From Streptomyces malaysiensis subsp. samsunensis (GTDB taxonomy: Bacteria > Actinomycetota > Actinomycetes > Streptomycetales > Streptomycetaceae), in the NCBI RefSeq assembly GCF_024519315.1, contig NZ_JANIIC010000077.1, positions 1 through 38,181 of the forward strand: a stretch of 38,181 bases of DNA. Reading direction: 5' to 3'. The translations under genes and the position numbers were made by a program. Under the pieces are notes generated by a model. The model did no database searches, had not been told where the DNA came from, and saw only the letters and a program-made list of their open reading frames with translations. This document shows positions 30,881 to 38,129 of this stretch, piece after piece (within the stretch, counting starts at the first letter, position 1; the number at the start of each line of letters is the position of its first letter).

Positions 30881-32173
30881 ATGACGCAGACGCAAGGCTC
30901 GCTCGTGCGGCAGATCACCGACTACGCGCATCGTGCGGACCCGTACCCGCTCTACGCCGAGCTGCGCAAGACACCCGTGGCGCACGACGAGGAGGGCCCG
31001 TACATCGTCTCCACCTACTGGGAGATCCACGGTCTGCTGCACGACCCCCGGCTCAGCTCCGACGCCCGCAACCTGGACCCCCGGGCCGCCCCGGAGCTGA
31101 TCGAGAAGGACGACGAGGAGGACGACGAGGAGGACGAGCCGGGGCTGCCGCCCAGCTTTCTGAGGCTGGACCCGCCCGAACACGACCGGCTGCGCTCCCT
31201 CGCCATGGCGCCCTTCGGCCCGCCGAACACCCCGCGCCGGCTCCACACCATGCGCGGTGAGCTCACGCGTATCGTCGGCGAGCTGATCGACGGCTTCGAG
31301 GGCCGGGACCGGATCGATCTCGTCGACCACTTCTCCCACCCCTTCCCGGTGACCGTGATCTGCCGGCTGCTCGGGGTACCGCAGGAGGACGAGCCGCGCT
31401 TCCACGCCTGGGCCGACACCGTCGCCGCCGGACTGGACCCCGACCCGGACGCGGACGAGGACGCCGCCGAGCGGCGGCGGGTCAGCCGGCAGGCCCGTAC
31501 GGAACTGGCGGTGTATCTGTCCGAGCTGATCGAGGAGCGCCGCCGCGCACCCGGCGACGACATGCTCTCGGCCCTGGTCGGCTGGGAGGGCCCGGAGGGG
31601 CGGATGAGCCGTGTGGAGCTGCTGAGCACCGCGGCGCTGCTGCTGGTGGCGGGCCATGAGACCACCGTCAACCTGATCACCAACGGCATGCTGACCCTGC
31701 TGCGCAACCCCGAGGTGCTCGCGCGGCTGCGCAACGATCCCCATCTGGTCGTCCCACTGGTGGAGGAGTTGCTGCGGTTCGATCCGCCGGTGCAGATGCT
31801 TCCCCGGCGCACCCCGCTCTCCGAGATCGACATCGCGGGCGTGACCATCCCCCGGGGGGCGTCCGTCTGGCTGCTGCTGGCCTCGGGCAACCGCGATCCG
31901 CAGCGCTTCCTCGACCCCGATCGATTCGAGCCACAGCGCAGGGACAACCAGCACCTCGGCTTCGGCAGCGGCGTCCACAGCTGTTTCGGCGCACCGCTGG
32001 CCCGGCTGGAGGCGCAGATCGCACTGACCGAGCTGGCCCGCCGGCTGGACGGGCCCCGGCTGCTGGAGGACCCGCCGACCTACCGGCGCAACGCGGTGCT
32101 GCGCGGGCCACGGCATCTGCCGCTCGCCTTCGAGGGGCTGCGGCCGGGCGGATCCCCGAACGGGTCGCGGTGA
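30881..32173 (+). CDS. Cytochrome P450
   Basis: 430-aa soluble class I P450 that hydroxylates a small substrate with electrons from a ferredoxin encoded elsewhere. I-helix motif AGHETT (257-262), ExxR motif in EELLR (295-299), and heme loop FGSGVHSCFGAPLAR with the Cys ligand at 368. The N-terminus DPYPLYAELRKTPVAHDEEG is typical of Streptomyces CYP families. Between residues 75 and 88 there is an unusual run of Asp and Glu (EKDDEEDDEEDEPG). The ATG 30881 has AAGGA about 12 nt upstream. No ferredoxin gene is adjacent; it is convergent with the SDR gene. Substrate unknown. Confidence 0.97.
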   Translation: MTQTQGSLVRQITDYAHRADPYPLYAELRKTPVAHDEEGPYIVSTYWEIHGLLHDPRLSSDARNLDPRAAPELIEKDDEEDDEEDEPGLPPSFLRLDPPEHDRLRSLAMAPFGPPNTPRRLHTMRGELTRIVGELIDGFEGRDRIDLVDHFSHPFPVTVICRLLGVPQEDEPRFHAWADTVAAGLDPDPDADEDAAERRRVSRQARTELAVYLSELIEERRRAPGDDMLSALVGWEGPEGRMSRVELLSTAALLLVAGHETTVNLITNGMLTLLRNPEVLARLRNDPHLVVPLVEELLRFDPPVQMLPRRTPLSEIDIAGVTIPRGASVWLLLASGNRDPQRFLDPDRFEPQRRDNQHLGFGSGVHSCFGAPLARLEAQIALTELARRLDGPRLLEDPPTYRRNAVLRGPRHLPLAFEGLRPGGSPNGSR

Positions 32174-32215
32174 CGGCGGGGCTCAGGACGGGGGCGAAGG
32201 GGTCCCCGGCGTGGT

Positions 32216-33832
32216 TCACCGTGCGCGGGCCCCGGGCGCACTCCTCCCGTCCGCGCCCTTCCCGCCCGTTTCCGTCCCGGCCTCGTCCTTCTCGGCCCGG
32301 GCGGCGATGTTCCTGGCCATCCCCCCGAAGACGAGGGCGTGGAAAGGCGCGACCGACCACCAGTAGAGATGCCCGGCCAGGCCGCGCGGATGGAACAGCG
32401 CCCGCTGCCGGTACACCGTCCGGCCCCGCCCATCCCCGTCGACCGCCATCTCCAGCCATGCCAGGCCCGGCAGCCGCATCTCGGCCCGCAGCCGCAGCAG
32501 CCGGGGCGGCCGGACCTCCTCCACCCGCCAGAAGTCGAGGCTGTCCCCCACTCTGAGCCGCGCCGCGTCCCGGCGGCCCCGGCGCAGCCCGACGCCGCCC
32601 ACCAGGGTGTCGATCCAGCCGCGCAGCGCCCAGGCGAGAGGCAGCGAATACCAGCCGTTCTCACCACCGATCCCCTCCACCACCCGCCACACGTCCTCCC
32701 GCGAGGCGTCCACCACGCGCTCGCGGCGGTCCTGGTAGAGGCTGCCGCCCGCCCAGTCGGGGTCGGTGGGCAGCGGATCGCTGGGCGCGCCGGGGGTGGC
32801 GGCGGAGGACCAGCGGGTGGCCACATCCGCGTCGCGGATCCGCCGCAGGGCCAGCTCCAGGGCGCGGTCCACGCCGAGCGGCCCGCCCGGCGGATCGGGC
32901 ACATAGCGGGTGATGTCCCGTTCGGCACACACCACCTCATGGCGCAGCGACTCCACCAGCGGGCGGGCGATGGCGCCGGGCACGGGGGTGACCAGGCCGA
33001 CCCACAGACTGGACAGCCCGGGGGTGAGCACCGGCACCTGTGCGATGAGGCGCCGCCGCAGCCCGGTCACCTCCGCGTACCGCTGCATCATGGCCCCGTA
33101 GGTGAGCACGTCGGGGCCGCCGATGTCGAAGGCCCGGTGCACCTCGTCCGGCAGCATGGCGCAGCCCACCAGCAGCCGCAGCACATCGCGGACGGCGATC
33201 GGCTGGGTGCGGGTGCGCACCCAGCGGGGCGTCACCATCAGCGGCAGCCGCTCGGTGAGATAGCGCAGCATCTCGAACGAGGCAGAGCCCGAGCCGATGA
33301 TCACCCCGGCCCGCAGAACGGCCGTCGGCACCCCGGAGTCCAGCAGCACCCGCCCCACCTCGGCCCGGGACCGCAGATGGGGCGAGAGCGCGCGCTCGGG
33401 GACGCCGTACGGGGTCAGCCCGCCGAGATAGACGATCCGGCGCACCCCCGCGGCGCGGGCCCGAGCGCCGAAGATCCGGGCGGCGCGGCGGTCGGTCTCC
33501 TCGAAACCGGGTCCGGTGCCCAGCGCGTGGACCAGGTAGTACGCGACATCCACGCCCTCCATGGCGGCGCGCAGGGACTCCTCGTCGGTCACATCGCCGC
33601 GTACGGTCTCCACCCGCGCCACCCAGGGGTGGTCGCGCAGCTTCTCGGGGGAGCGGGCCACACACCGCACCTGATGCCCCGCGGCCAGCAGCTCGGGGAC
33701 CAGCCTGCCGCCGATATAGCCGGTGGCCCCGGTGACGAGGCAGCGGCGCGGCTCCGGCGCGTGGTGCGGCTGCGGCGTGCGGTGCGGCTCGGATGCGCGG
33801 TGCGGCTCCGGCGGACGCTCGGGAAGACCCAT
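32216..33832 (-). CDS. NAD(P)-binding SDR protein with a C-terminal DUF2867 domain
   Basis: 538 aa. The first domain (about residues 28-300) is an extended/atypical SDR: TGATGYIGGRLVPELLAAGH binds NAD(P), followed by VRGDVTDEESLRAAMEGVDV, LGGLTPYG and IGGPDVLTYGAMMQRYAEVTG. The second domain (about 360-500) has RERVVDASREDVWRVVEGIG, GENGWYSLPLAWALRGWIDT and a lipid- or ligand-binding-like DUF2867 end. The function is not defined; similar two-domain proteins appear in many actinobacteria. The N-terminal leader is a Pro/His/Glu repeat (EPHRASEPHRTPQPHHAPEP). The start is uncertain: ATG 33832 and ATG 33889 both lack a clear ribosome site. Confidence 0.88.
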   Translation of the reverse strand: MGLPERPPEPHRASEPHRTPQPHHAPEPRRCLVTGATGYIGGRLVPELLAAGHQVRCVARSPEKLRDHPWVARVETVRGDVTDEESLRAAMEGVDVAYYLVHALGTGPGFEETDRRAARIFGARARAAGVRRIVYLGGLTPYGVPERALSPHLRSRAEVGRVLLDSGVPTAVLRAGVIIGSGSASFEMLRYLTERLPLMVTPRWVRTRTQPIAVRDVLRLLVGCAMLPDEVHRAFDIGGPDVLTYGAMMQRYAEVTGLRRRLIAQVPVLTPGLSSLWVGLVTPVPGAIARPLVESLRHEVVCAERDITRYVPDPPGGPLGVDRALELALRRIRDADVATRWSSAATPGAPSDPLPTDPDWAGGSLYQDRRERVVDASREDVWRVVEGIGGENGWYSLPLAWALRGWIDTLVGGVGLRRGRRDAARLRVGDSLDFWRVEEVRPPRLLRLRAEMRLPGLAWLEMAVDGDGRGRTVYRQRALFHPRGLAGHLYWWSVAPFHALVFGGMARNIAARAEKDEAGTETGGKGADGRSAPGARAR

Positions 33833-34182
33833 GACGCCATGGTGCGCGGGCAGGACAAAACCTGCGAGGTGGGCTCCCTTCGGCGGCATTGTCCGTATCA
33901 GGTGTTGGAGGTCGCTTTCCGGTCTCCCCGACCTTCCAGCCTCTCAGCCCGGCCATCTAGGAGACACTCCGGGGGACTTACGTCCTCTGTCCTGAGCGTC
34001 TCTCCGGTCGAGCTCCCTCGCTCGCCCCGCAGGCTGTTATTTACGTTACTCCGACCCCCCATGAGCGCCTAGCCCTTTTCGAGCATTTTTTCCAGTTTTC
34101 CGGGGGCCGCGGAGCCCGCCCCGGGCCCGGCACTAGGGCTCCTTGGCTGCGCCGGGAGGGGCTGGCCCGGTAGGCTTTCCGT
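33833..34182. other. Divergent intergenic region, no gene seen
   Basis: Contains an AT-richer block (GTTATTTACGTTACTCC, about 34033, and a T-rich run at 34080-34100) unlike the flanks. A three-codon ATG-TAG frame near 34061 is not meaningful. The promoter of the following gene is at its right edge. Confidence 0.5.
34171..34176 (+). promoter_or_regulatory. Putative -10 box of a leaderless gene
   Basis: TAGGCT ends six nt before the GTG at 34183, and no ribosome site precedes it. A leaderless transcript is likely. Confidence 0.55.
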
Positions 34183-34482
34183 GTGATCTTCAAGCGCATC
34201 GGAAACGGTCGGCCCTATCCCGACCACGGCCGGGAAAGCACCCGCCAGTGGGCGGATGTCGCCCCACGCCCGGTACGTCTTGACCAGTTGGTCACGACGA
34301 AGCAGCAGCTCGACCTGGAGACGCTGCTCGCGGAGGACTCGACGTTCTACGGTGACCTCTTCGCCCATGTCGTGAAATGGCAGGGCGACCTCTATCTGGA
34401 GGACGGGCTGCACCGGGCGGTGCGCGCCGCGCTCCAGCAGCGCCAGGTGCTGCACGCGCGCGTCCTGGAGCTCGAGGGCTGA
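34183..34482 (+). CDS. Conserved actinobacterial protein, 99 aa, unknown function
   Basis: Begins MIFKRIGNGRPYPDHGREST, continues RQWADVAPRPVRLDQLVTTK, QQLDLETLLAEDSTFYGDLF, and ends RAALQQRQVLHARVLELEG. It is soluble, about half helical, with no TM. I recall proteins of this type being annotated VapB-like antitoxins in Streptomyces; I see no toxin gene beside it, so the label should be treated with caution. Its leaderless start, balanced composition and position beside the LytR_C and upp genes support a real housekeeping-type gene. DNA-binding is possible through the C-terminal helix but not shown. Confidence 0.85.
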   Translation: MIFKRIGNGRPYPDHGRESTRQWADVAPRPVRLDQLVTTKQQLDLETLLAEDSTFYGDLFAHVVKWQGDLYLEDGLHRAVRAALQQRQVLHARVLELEG

Positions 34483-34551
34483 CCACGCCCCCGCGCGTCC
34501 TCCGGTGACCGATCGCCGCTGATCGACTTCCGATCTTTGTTGGCCCTTTCG

Positions 34552-34571
34552 GGTTGGTCTGAGCACCAACC
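34552..34571. promoter_or_regulatory. Inverted repeat before the LytR_C gene
   Basis: GGTTGGT-CTGAGC-ACCAACC is a perfect 7+7 dyad between the two leaderless genes. It may end transcription of the first gene or be an operator for the second (49 nt upstream of its start). Confidence 0.45.
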
Positions 34572-34607
34572 ATTGATCATTTAGTAGGCATCGCCACCTG
34601 GCCGCAC

Positions 34608-34613
34608 TACGCT
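34608..34613 (+). promoter_or_regulatory. Putative -10 box of the LytR_C gene
   Basis: TACGCT ends six nt before ATG 34620; there is no Shine-Dalgarno, so the mRNA is probably leaderless. TAGGCA at 34585-34590 lies 17 nt upstream as a possible -35. Confidence 0.5.
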
Positions 34614-34619
34614 GCGCAC

Positions 34620-35324
34620 ATGAGCATGCTGACCCCTCCCGGCATGGGCGGAAAGTACCGCATTACGGGCGATCGCTACCCGCGGATGAGCCGACCCCGG
34701 AGCCGCCGGCGACTGGTGTTCGCCTCGTTCGGCTCGGTCATGGCGCTCGGCCTGGTCGGCTGGGGAACACTTCAGCTCATCGACGTCTTCTCCGGCGACA
34801 GCGGCGACCAGAAGGTCCGCGCGGCGAACGGCACCGGGGAGTGCGAGCGCGGCGACAAGGGCCCCGCCGAGAACAACGCGAAGTCCGGCCGGGGCGACAG
34901 CGGCCAAGGCGGCCAGGGCGGTCATGGCGGCCGCACGGGCGGGAAGCTGCCGAAGCCCTCGCAGATCACGGTGAACGTCTACAACGCGACCACGCGATCC
35001 GGCCTCGCCAAGGACACCGCCGAGGAGCTCGAGAAGCGTGGCTTCAAGATCGGGAAAGTGGGCAACGCCCCGGCCCAGTATGACAAGAAGGTCAAGTCCC
35101 CCGGGATACTGCTCGGCGCCCCCGGCGCCGGCGACGGGGCCTTCAATGTGCTCGGCACCCAGCTCAACGGCGCCCAGACCAAGAACGACGCGCGCGACGG
35201 CAAGGACATCGACCTGATCATCGGCAACGGTTTCAAGGACCTGGTCAAGCAGAAGGACGCCGACAAGGCGCTGACCGCCCTGGCCAAGCCCTCGCCCACG
35301 CCCACCGGAACGCCCTGCCGCTGA
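34620..35324 (+). CDS. LytR_C-domain membrane-anchored protein
   Basis: 234 aa. A basic N-terminal stretch (about 1-31, MSRPRSRRRLVFASFGSVMA) leads to one TM helix (about 32-55). A low-complexity Gly/Gln/Ser region (about 85-105) follows, then the LytR C-terminal domain: ITVNVYNATTRSGLAKDTAE, ELEKRGFKIGKVGNAPAQYD, and LIIGNGFKDLV. The protein lacks the LytR-CpsA-Psr catalytic domain and carries only the small C-terminal domain, as in many stand-alone actinobacterial proteins of the cell envelope. Convergent with upp. Confidence 0.9.
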   Translation: MSMLTPPGMGGKYRITGDRYPRMSRPRSRRRLVFASFGSVMALGLVGWGTLQLIDVFSGDSGDQKVRAANGTGECERGDKGPAENNAKSGRGDSGQGGQGGHGGRTGGKLPKPSQITVNVYNATTRSGLAKDTAEELEKRGFKIGKVGNAPAQYDKKVKSPGILLGAPGAGDGAFNVLGTQLNGAQTKNDARDGKDIDLIIGNGFKDLVKQKDADKALTALAKPSPTPTGTPCR

Positions 35325-35478
35325 CCCGCGCCGCCGCTGACCCACAGCCGGGTGGGCGCCGACCTGGCGCGGGTCGCTCCGCTCCGGCACTGCCTGCCCG
35401 GCGTCGGCCCGGCACCGACCGCTCGGCGCCGGTCAGATCGGCGCCGACCTGGGCGCCGACCAACCGAGAGCCCCCTGC

Positions 35479-35522
35479 GAGAGGCACTCAGCCCGCGGCT
35501 TGAGAGGCGCTCAGCCCGCGGC
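35479..35522. repeat. 21-bp direct repeat at the upp 3' end
   Basis: GAGAGG(C)..CTCAGCCCGCGGC occurs at 35479-35499 and 35502-35522 with one mismatch (23-bp period). The second copy contains the end of upp, so the first is a small duplication of the gene tail. Confidence 0.75.
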
Positions 35523-36146
35523 CCCGTACATCCGGTCACCCGCGTCGCCGAGCCCGGGCACGATGTACCCCTGCTCGTTGAGCCGCTCGTCGACGGACGA
35601 GGTGACCACCGTCACCGGCGCCCCCGCAAGCTCGCGCTCCATGAGCTCGACGCCCTGGGGCGCCGCCAGCAGACACAGCGCGGTCACATCGTCGGCGCCG
35701 CGCGATATCAGCTCCCTGATCGCGGCGACCAGCGTGCCGCCGGTGGCGAGCATCGGGTCCAGGACGTACACCTGACGTCCGGAGAGGTCCTCGGGCATCC
35801 GGGTGGCGTAGGTGGACGCCTGGAGCGTCTCCTCGTCCCGGATCATGCCCAGGAAGCCGACCTCCGCGGTGGGCAGCAGCCGCACCATGCCGTCGAGCAT
35901 CCCCAGACCGGCCCGCAGGATGGGCACGACCATGGGGCGCGGATGGGACAGCCGCACCCCGGTCGTGGCCGTCACCGGGGTTTCGATGTCGACCTGCTCG
36001 GTGCGCACATCGCGGGTGGCCTCGTACGCGAGCAGGGTCACCAGCTCGTCGGCGAGCCGCCGGAAGGTGGGGGAGTCGGTGCGCTTGTCGCGCAGCGTGG
36101 TGAGTTTGTGCGCCACCAGCGGGTGGTCGACGACGTGGATCCGCAT
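35511..36146 (-). CDS. upp: Uracil phosphoribosyltransferase
   Basis: 211 aa, normal for Upp. It salvages uracil with PRPP to UMP. Landmarks: N-terminal MRIHVVDHPLVAHKLTTLRD, VPILRAGLGMLDGMVRLLP, the PRPP loop VLDPMLATGGTLVAA (residues 128-142), and the uracil-binding end GYIVPGLGDAGDRMYG. There is no ribosome site before ATG 36146; TAGTGT lies seven nt upstream, so it is probably leaderless. Convergent with the LytR_C gene and divergent from the basic 55-aa gene. Confidence 0.98.
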   Translation of the reverse strand: MRIHVVDHPLVAHKLTTLRDKRTDSPTFRRLADELVTLLAYEATRDVRTEQVDIETPVTATTGVRLSHPRPMVVPILRAGLGMLDGMVRLLPTAEVGFLGMIRDEETLQASTYATRMPEDLSGRQVYVLDPMLATGGTLVAAIRELISRGADDVTALCLLAAPQGVELMERELAGAPVTVVTSSVDERLNEQGYIVPGLGDAGDRMYGAAG

Positions 36147-36153
36147 GGCAATG

Positions 36154-36159
36154 ACACTA
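36154..36159 (-). promoter_or_regulatory. Putative -10 box of upp
   Basis: TAGTGT on the minus strand ends seven nt before the upp ATG, suggesting a leaderless mRNA. Confidence 0.5.
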
Positions 36160-36328
36160 ACCGAGCCCCCTGAGCCCGGCTGTCGCCGGTGACCCCCTTC
36201 CGCGCGCCCCCGCCGCGCTCGACCGTCTGCCGCCGTACTGGCATCAAACCGCCGATTCGGGGGAAAGTGGGCAGAAGCGCCCGGGCTGCCGCCGGGCGAT
36301 CACCTCGGCTCCGAGGAGTGATGTGACC

Positions 36329-36496
36329 ATGGCCGACGCGACCGCGATGGAAACCTCCGCGGACCGCCGCCGCCGTCGCGAACGCTTCCTGCGCGCGCTG
36401 AACGAGGCCAGGGCGGTACGGAACCAGGCGCGTCCCCGCCAGGCCCGCGCGGCCCGGATGCGCCGTGCGATACACATGCGGACGTTCTCCTGGTGA
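36329..36496 (+). CDS. Small basic protein, 55 aa, unknown
   Basis: GAGGAG lies ten nt before ATG 36329 (an in-frame GTG six nt earlier is also possible). The product MADATAMETSADRRRRRERF continues LRALNEARAVRNQARPRQAR and ends AARMRRAIHMRTFSW. About a third of the residues are Arg, there is no TM or Cys, and it is predicted helical. This fits an RNA- or DNA-binding peptide, but that is inference. It lies 203 bp before the acidic TadA-associated gene on the same strand, with a hairpin between them, so separate transcription is likely. I recognise no family. Confidence 0.7.
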   Translation: MADATAMETSADRRRRRERFLRALNEARAVRNQARPRQARAARMRRAIHMRTFSW

Positions 36497-36641
36497 GCCC
36501 TGGTGAGCTTCCGCCGAACCGCCGGAGAGGGTTTCCGCGCGTTTCGATTCCGTCCGCGTGAGCCACATCTCTTTGGACTGGTGCACGACGCAGCGTGGAA
36601 GACCTCTCGCGAAGCGACGGTTTCTGCCACGATTCCGATTG

Positions 36642-36662
36642 GGGCGGGACACTGTCCCGCCC
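36642..36662 (+). terminator. Hairpin between the basic 55-aa gene and the TadA-associated gene
   Basis: GGGCGGGA-CACTG-TCCCGCCC, an eight-bp perfect stem. It is 145 nt past the 55-aa gene and 37 nt before the next start, so it may be a terminator or an attenuator. Confidence 0.4.
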
Positions 36663-36698
36663 GCCCCCGGCACGCCTATGACCAGTGGGAGAGTCACG

Positions 36699-37214
36699 GT
36701 GTACTTCGCCGCATTGCTCGCGCGCACCGCAGAAGGGTGGGAAGCGAGCGACACAGAGCTCGATGACGTGGAAACCCTGACGGATCTGATCGAACTGGCC
36801 CGTCTGGCCGCGAAGGATGACGACACGGTATTGGCGTTCATCGAGCACGAAGACGCGTGGTTCGGCGTCGTCCGCGTGGACGGCGAGGACGACCCGCACA
36901 TCTATGTATCGGACGCGGCAGCGGCCGCCCGCACCTCGTACGGCTCGATGCTCACCGACGAGTTGCTGGGCCGGGACCCCGACGACGATCTGGACAGCCT
37001 GGTCGACCTGGACGGCACCGAGGACGGCGAGCCGGACCGGGACGACGAGGACGCCGACGACGCCCCGGTCCCGATCGGCCCGCTCGGCGACGCCGACATC
37101 CTGGCCGACCTCGGCATGGACGAGAAGGAGCTGAAGGCCCTCGACGGGGACGCCCTCGAATCGATCGCCGAGATGCTGGGTTGCAGCATGGAGGGGCTGG
37201 AGGCGGTGCGCTGA
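36699..37214 (+). CDS. tRNA adenosine deaminase-associated protein
   Basis: 171 aa, strongly acidic. It begins MYFAALLARTAEGWEASDTE and DDVETLTDLIELARLAAKDD, then FIEHEDAWFGVVRVDGEDDP; this N-domain (about 1-95) is well structured. The middle is a run of Asp/Glu (about 100-130), and the end ADILADLGMDEKELKALDG is a short helical tail. The name comes only from conserved linkage with tadA in actinobacteria; the molecular role is not known. GTG 36699 is chosen because GGGAGAG lies five to six nt upstream; an ATG seven codons before it has no site. tadA starts 150 nt downstream. Confidence 0.9.
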   Translation: MYFAALLARTAEGWEASDTELDDVETLTDLIELARLAAKDDDTVLAFIEHEDAWFGVVRVDGEDDPHIYVSDAAAAARTSYGSMLTDELLGRDPDDDLDSLVDLDGTEDGEPDRDDEDADDAPVPIGPLGDADILADLGMDEKELKALDGDALESIAEMLGCSMEGLEAVR

Positions 37215-37268
37215 CCGCCGCCGCCAGCCGACCCCGCCCACCCCGTCACCGCACCGATCCGCACGACC

Positions 37269-37340
37269 CGTACGACCGGCACGACTCGTACGACCGGCAC
37301 GTCCGGTACGACCTGAACCGATCCGAACCAATCCGAACCG
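37269..37340. repeat. Short direct repeats before tadA
   Basis: CGTACGACCGGCACG repeats at 37269 and 37287 (18-bp period), followed by ATCCGAACC repeats (37321-37340). It fills the 150-bp gap between the TadA-associated gene and tadA, which otherwise shows nothing. Confidence 0.65.
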
Positions 37341-37364
37341 CACGAAACGACCCGCACTGACGTC

Positions 37365-37865
37365 ATGAGCGATCCGCTGACCGGCCTCCTGCCCGGCCCC
37401 GACCCCGACCCCCTGCGCGACCCCTGGCGCTCCCCGATGCGCCTGGCGCTGGAGGAGGCGGTTCGGGCACCCGAGACGGGAGATGTGCCGGTCGGCGCCG
37501 TCGTGCTGGGCCCGGACGGCGCGGTACTCGGCCGCGGCCGCAACGAGCGCGAGGCCCACGGCGACCCCACGGCCCACGCCGAGGTCCTCGCCCTCCGAGC
37601 CGCCGCCCGCCGCCTCGGCGGCTGGCGGCTGACCGGCTGCACCCTGGTGGTCACCCTGGAGCCCTGCACGATGTGCGCCGGCGCGATCGTCCTGTCCCGT
37701 CTCGACCGGCTGGTCTACGGCGCCGTGGACGAGAAGGCCGGCGCGGTCGGCTCCCTCTGGGACGTCGTCCGCGACCGCCGCCTCAACCACCGCCCCGAGG
37801 TCATCGCGGGCGTCCTGGCGGAGGCATGCGCGGCCCCGTTGACCGACTTCTTCCGCAAGCCCTGA
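37365..37865 (+). CDS. tadA: tRNA-specific adenosine-34 deaminase
   Basis: 166 aa, cytidine-deaminase fold. It converts A34 of tRNA-Arg(ACG) to inosine so that one tRNA reads several codons. Zinc-binding and catalytic residues: His71-Ala-Glu73 (TAHAEVLALRAA) and PCTMC (Cys101, Cys104). The typical end RLDRLVYGAVDEKAGAVGSL follows. The ATG 37365 has no ribosome site; an in-frame ATG at residue 25 (MRLALEEAV) lies closer to the family core but would be short. The acidic associated gene precedes it and a serine tRNA follows. Confidence 0.96.
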   Translation: MSDPLTGLLPGPDPDPLRDPWRSPMRLALEEAVRAPETGDVPVGAVVLGPDGAVLGRGRNEREAHGDPTAHAEVLALRAAARRLGGWRLTGCTLVVTLEPCTMCAGAIVLSRLDRLVYGAVDEKAGAVGSLWDVVRDRRLNHRPEVIAGVLAEACAAPLTDFFRKP

Positions 37866-37908
37866 CGTCCTCGGCCGGGCCCCGATCCGGCCCTGTCCCG
37901 GCCCCGTC

Positions 37909-37931
37909 CCGGAACCGATTTCGGTTACCGG
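37909..37931 (+). terminator. Hairpin after tadA
   Basis: CCGGAACCGA (37909-37918) pairs with TCGGTTACCGG (37921-37931), with one mismatch and a tight loop. It lies 44 nt past the tadA stop, a possible terminator. Confidence 0.4.
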
Positions 37932-37943
37932 CCGCCCGTCCGC

Positions 37944-37949
37944 TAGGCT
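37944..37949 (+). promoter_or_regulatory. Putative -10 box of tRNA-Ser(CGA)
   Basis: TAGGCT ends seven nt before the tRNA. No strong -35 seen. Confidence 0.5.
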
Positions 37950-37956
37950 CTCCCTC

Positions 37957-38043
37957 GGTAGCGTGTCCGAGCGGCCGAAGGAGCGCGCCTCGAAAGCGCG
38001 TGAGGGGGCAACTCCTCCGTGGGTTCAAATCCCACCGCTACCG
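37957..38043 (+). tRNA. tRNA-Ser, anticodon CGA
   Basis: Class II tRNA with an acceptor stem GGTAGCG/CGCTACC, an anticodon arm CGCGC-CTCGAAA-GCGCG (anticodon CGA at 37991-37993, reads UCG), a long variable arm and a T arm with GGGTTCAAATCCC. The 3' CCA is not encoded (GCT follows), unlike tRNA-Ser(GGA) at 5760. Confidence 0.97.
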
Positions 38044-38051
38044 CTCGAAGA

Positions 38052-38087
38052 ACGTAGGGCCCGGCTCATCAGAGCCGGGCCCTACGT
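38052..38087 (+). terminator. Hairpin terminator after tRNA-Ser(CGA)
   Basis: A perfect 16-bp stem (38052-38067 with 38072-38087) and an ATCA loop, followed by GTTGTGTTG. It may also end the minus-strand gene entering from the right. Confidence 0.9.
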
Positions 38088-38129
38088 GTTGTGTTGCGGG
38101 TGTGTGGTCGCCCGGGGACGTTCCTCCCG

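Noticed and set aside
34058..34072. Tiny ATG-GCC-type leader peptide before the 99-aa gene
   Set aside because: Only three codons (M-S-A-stop), far from the start codon and without an attenuator structure.
34183..34482. VapB/VapC toxin-antitoxin system
   Set aside because: No toxin partner lies on either side; the antitoxin-like label rests on weak memory of annotation.
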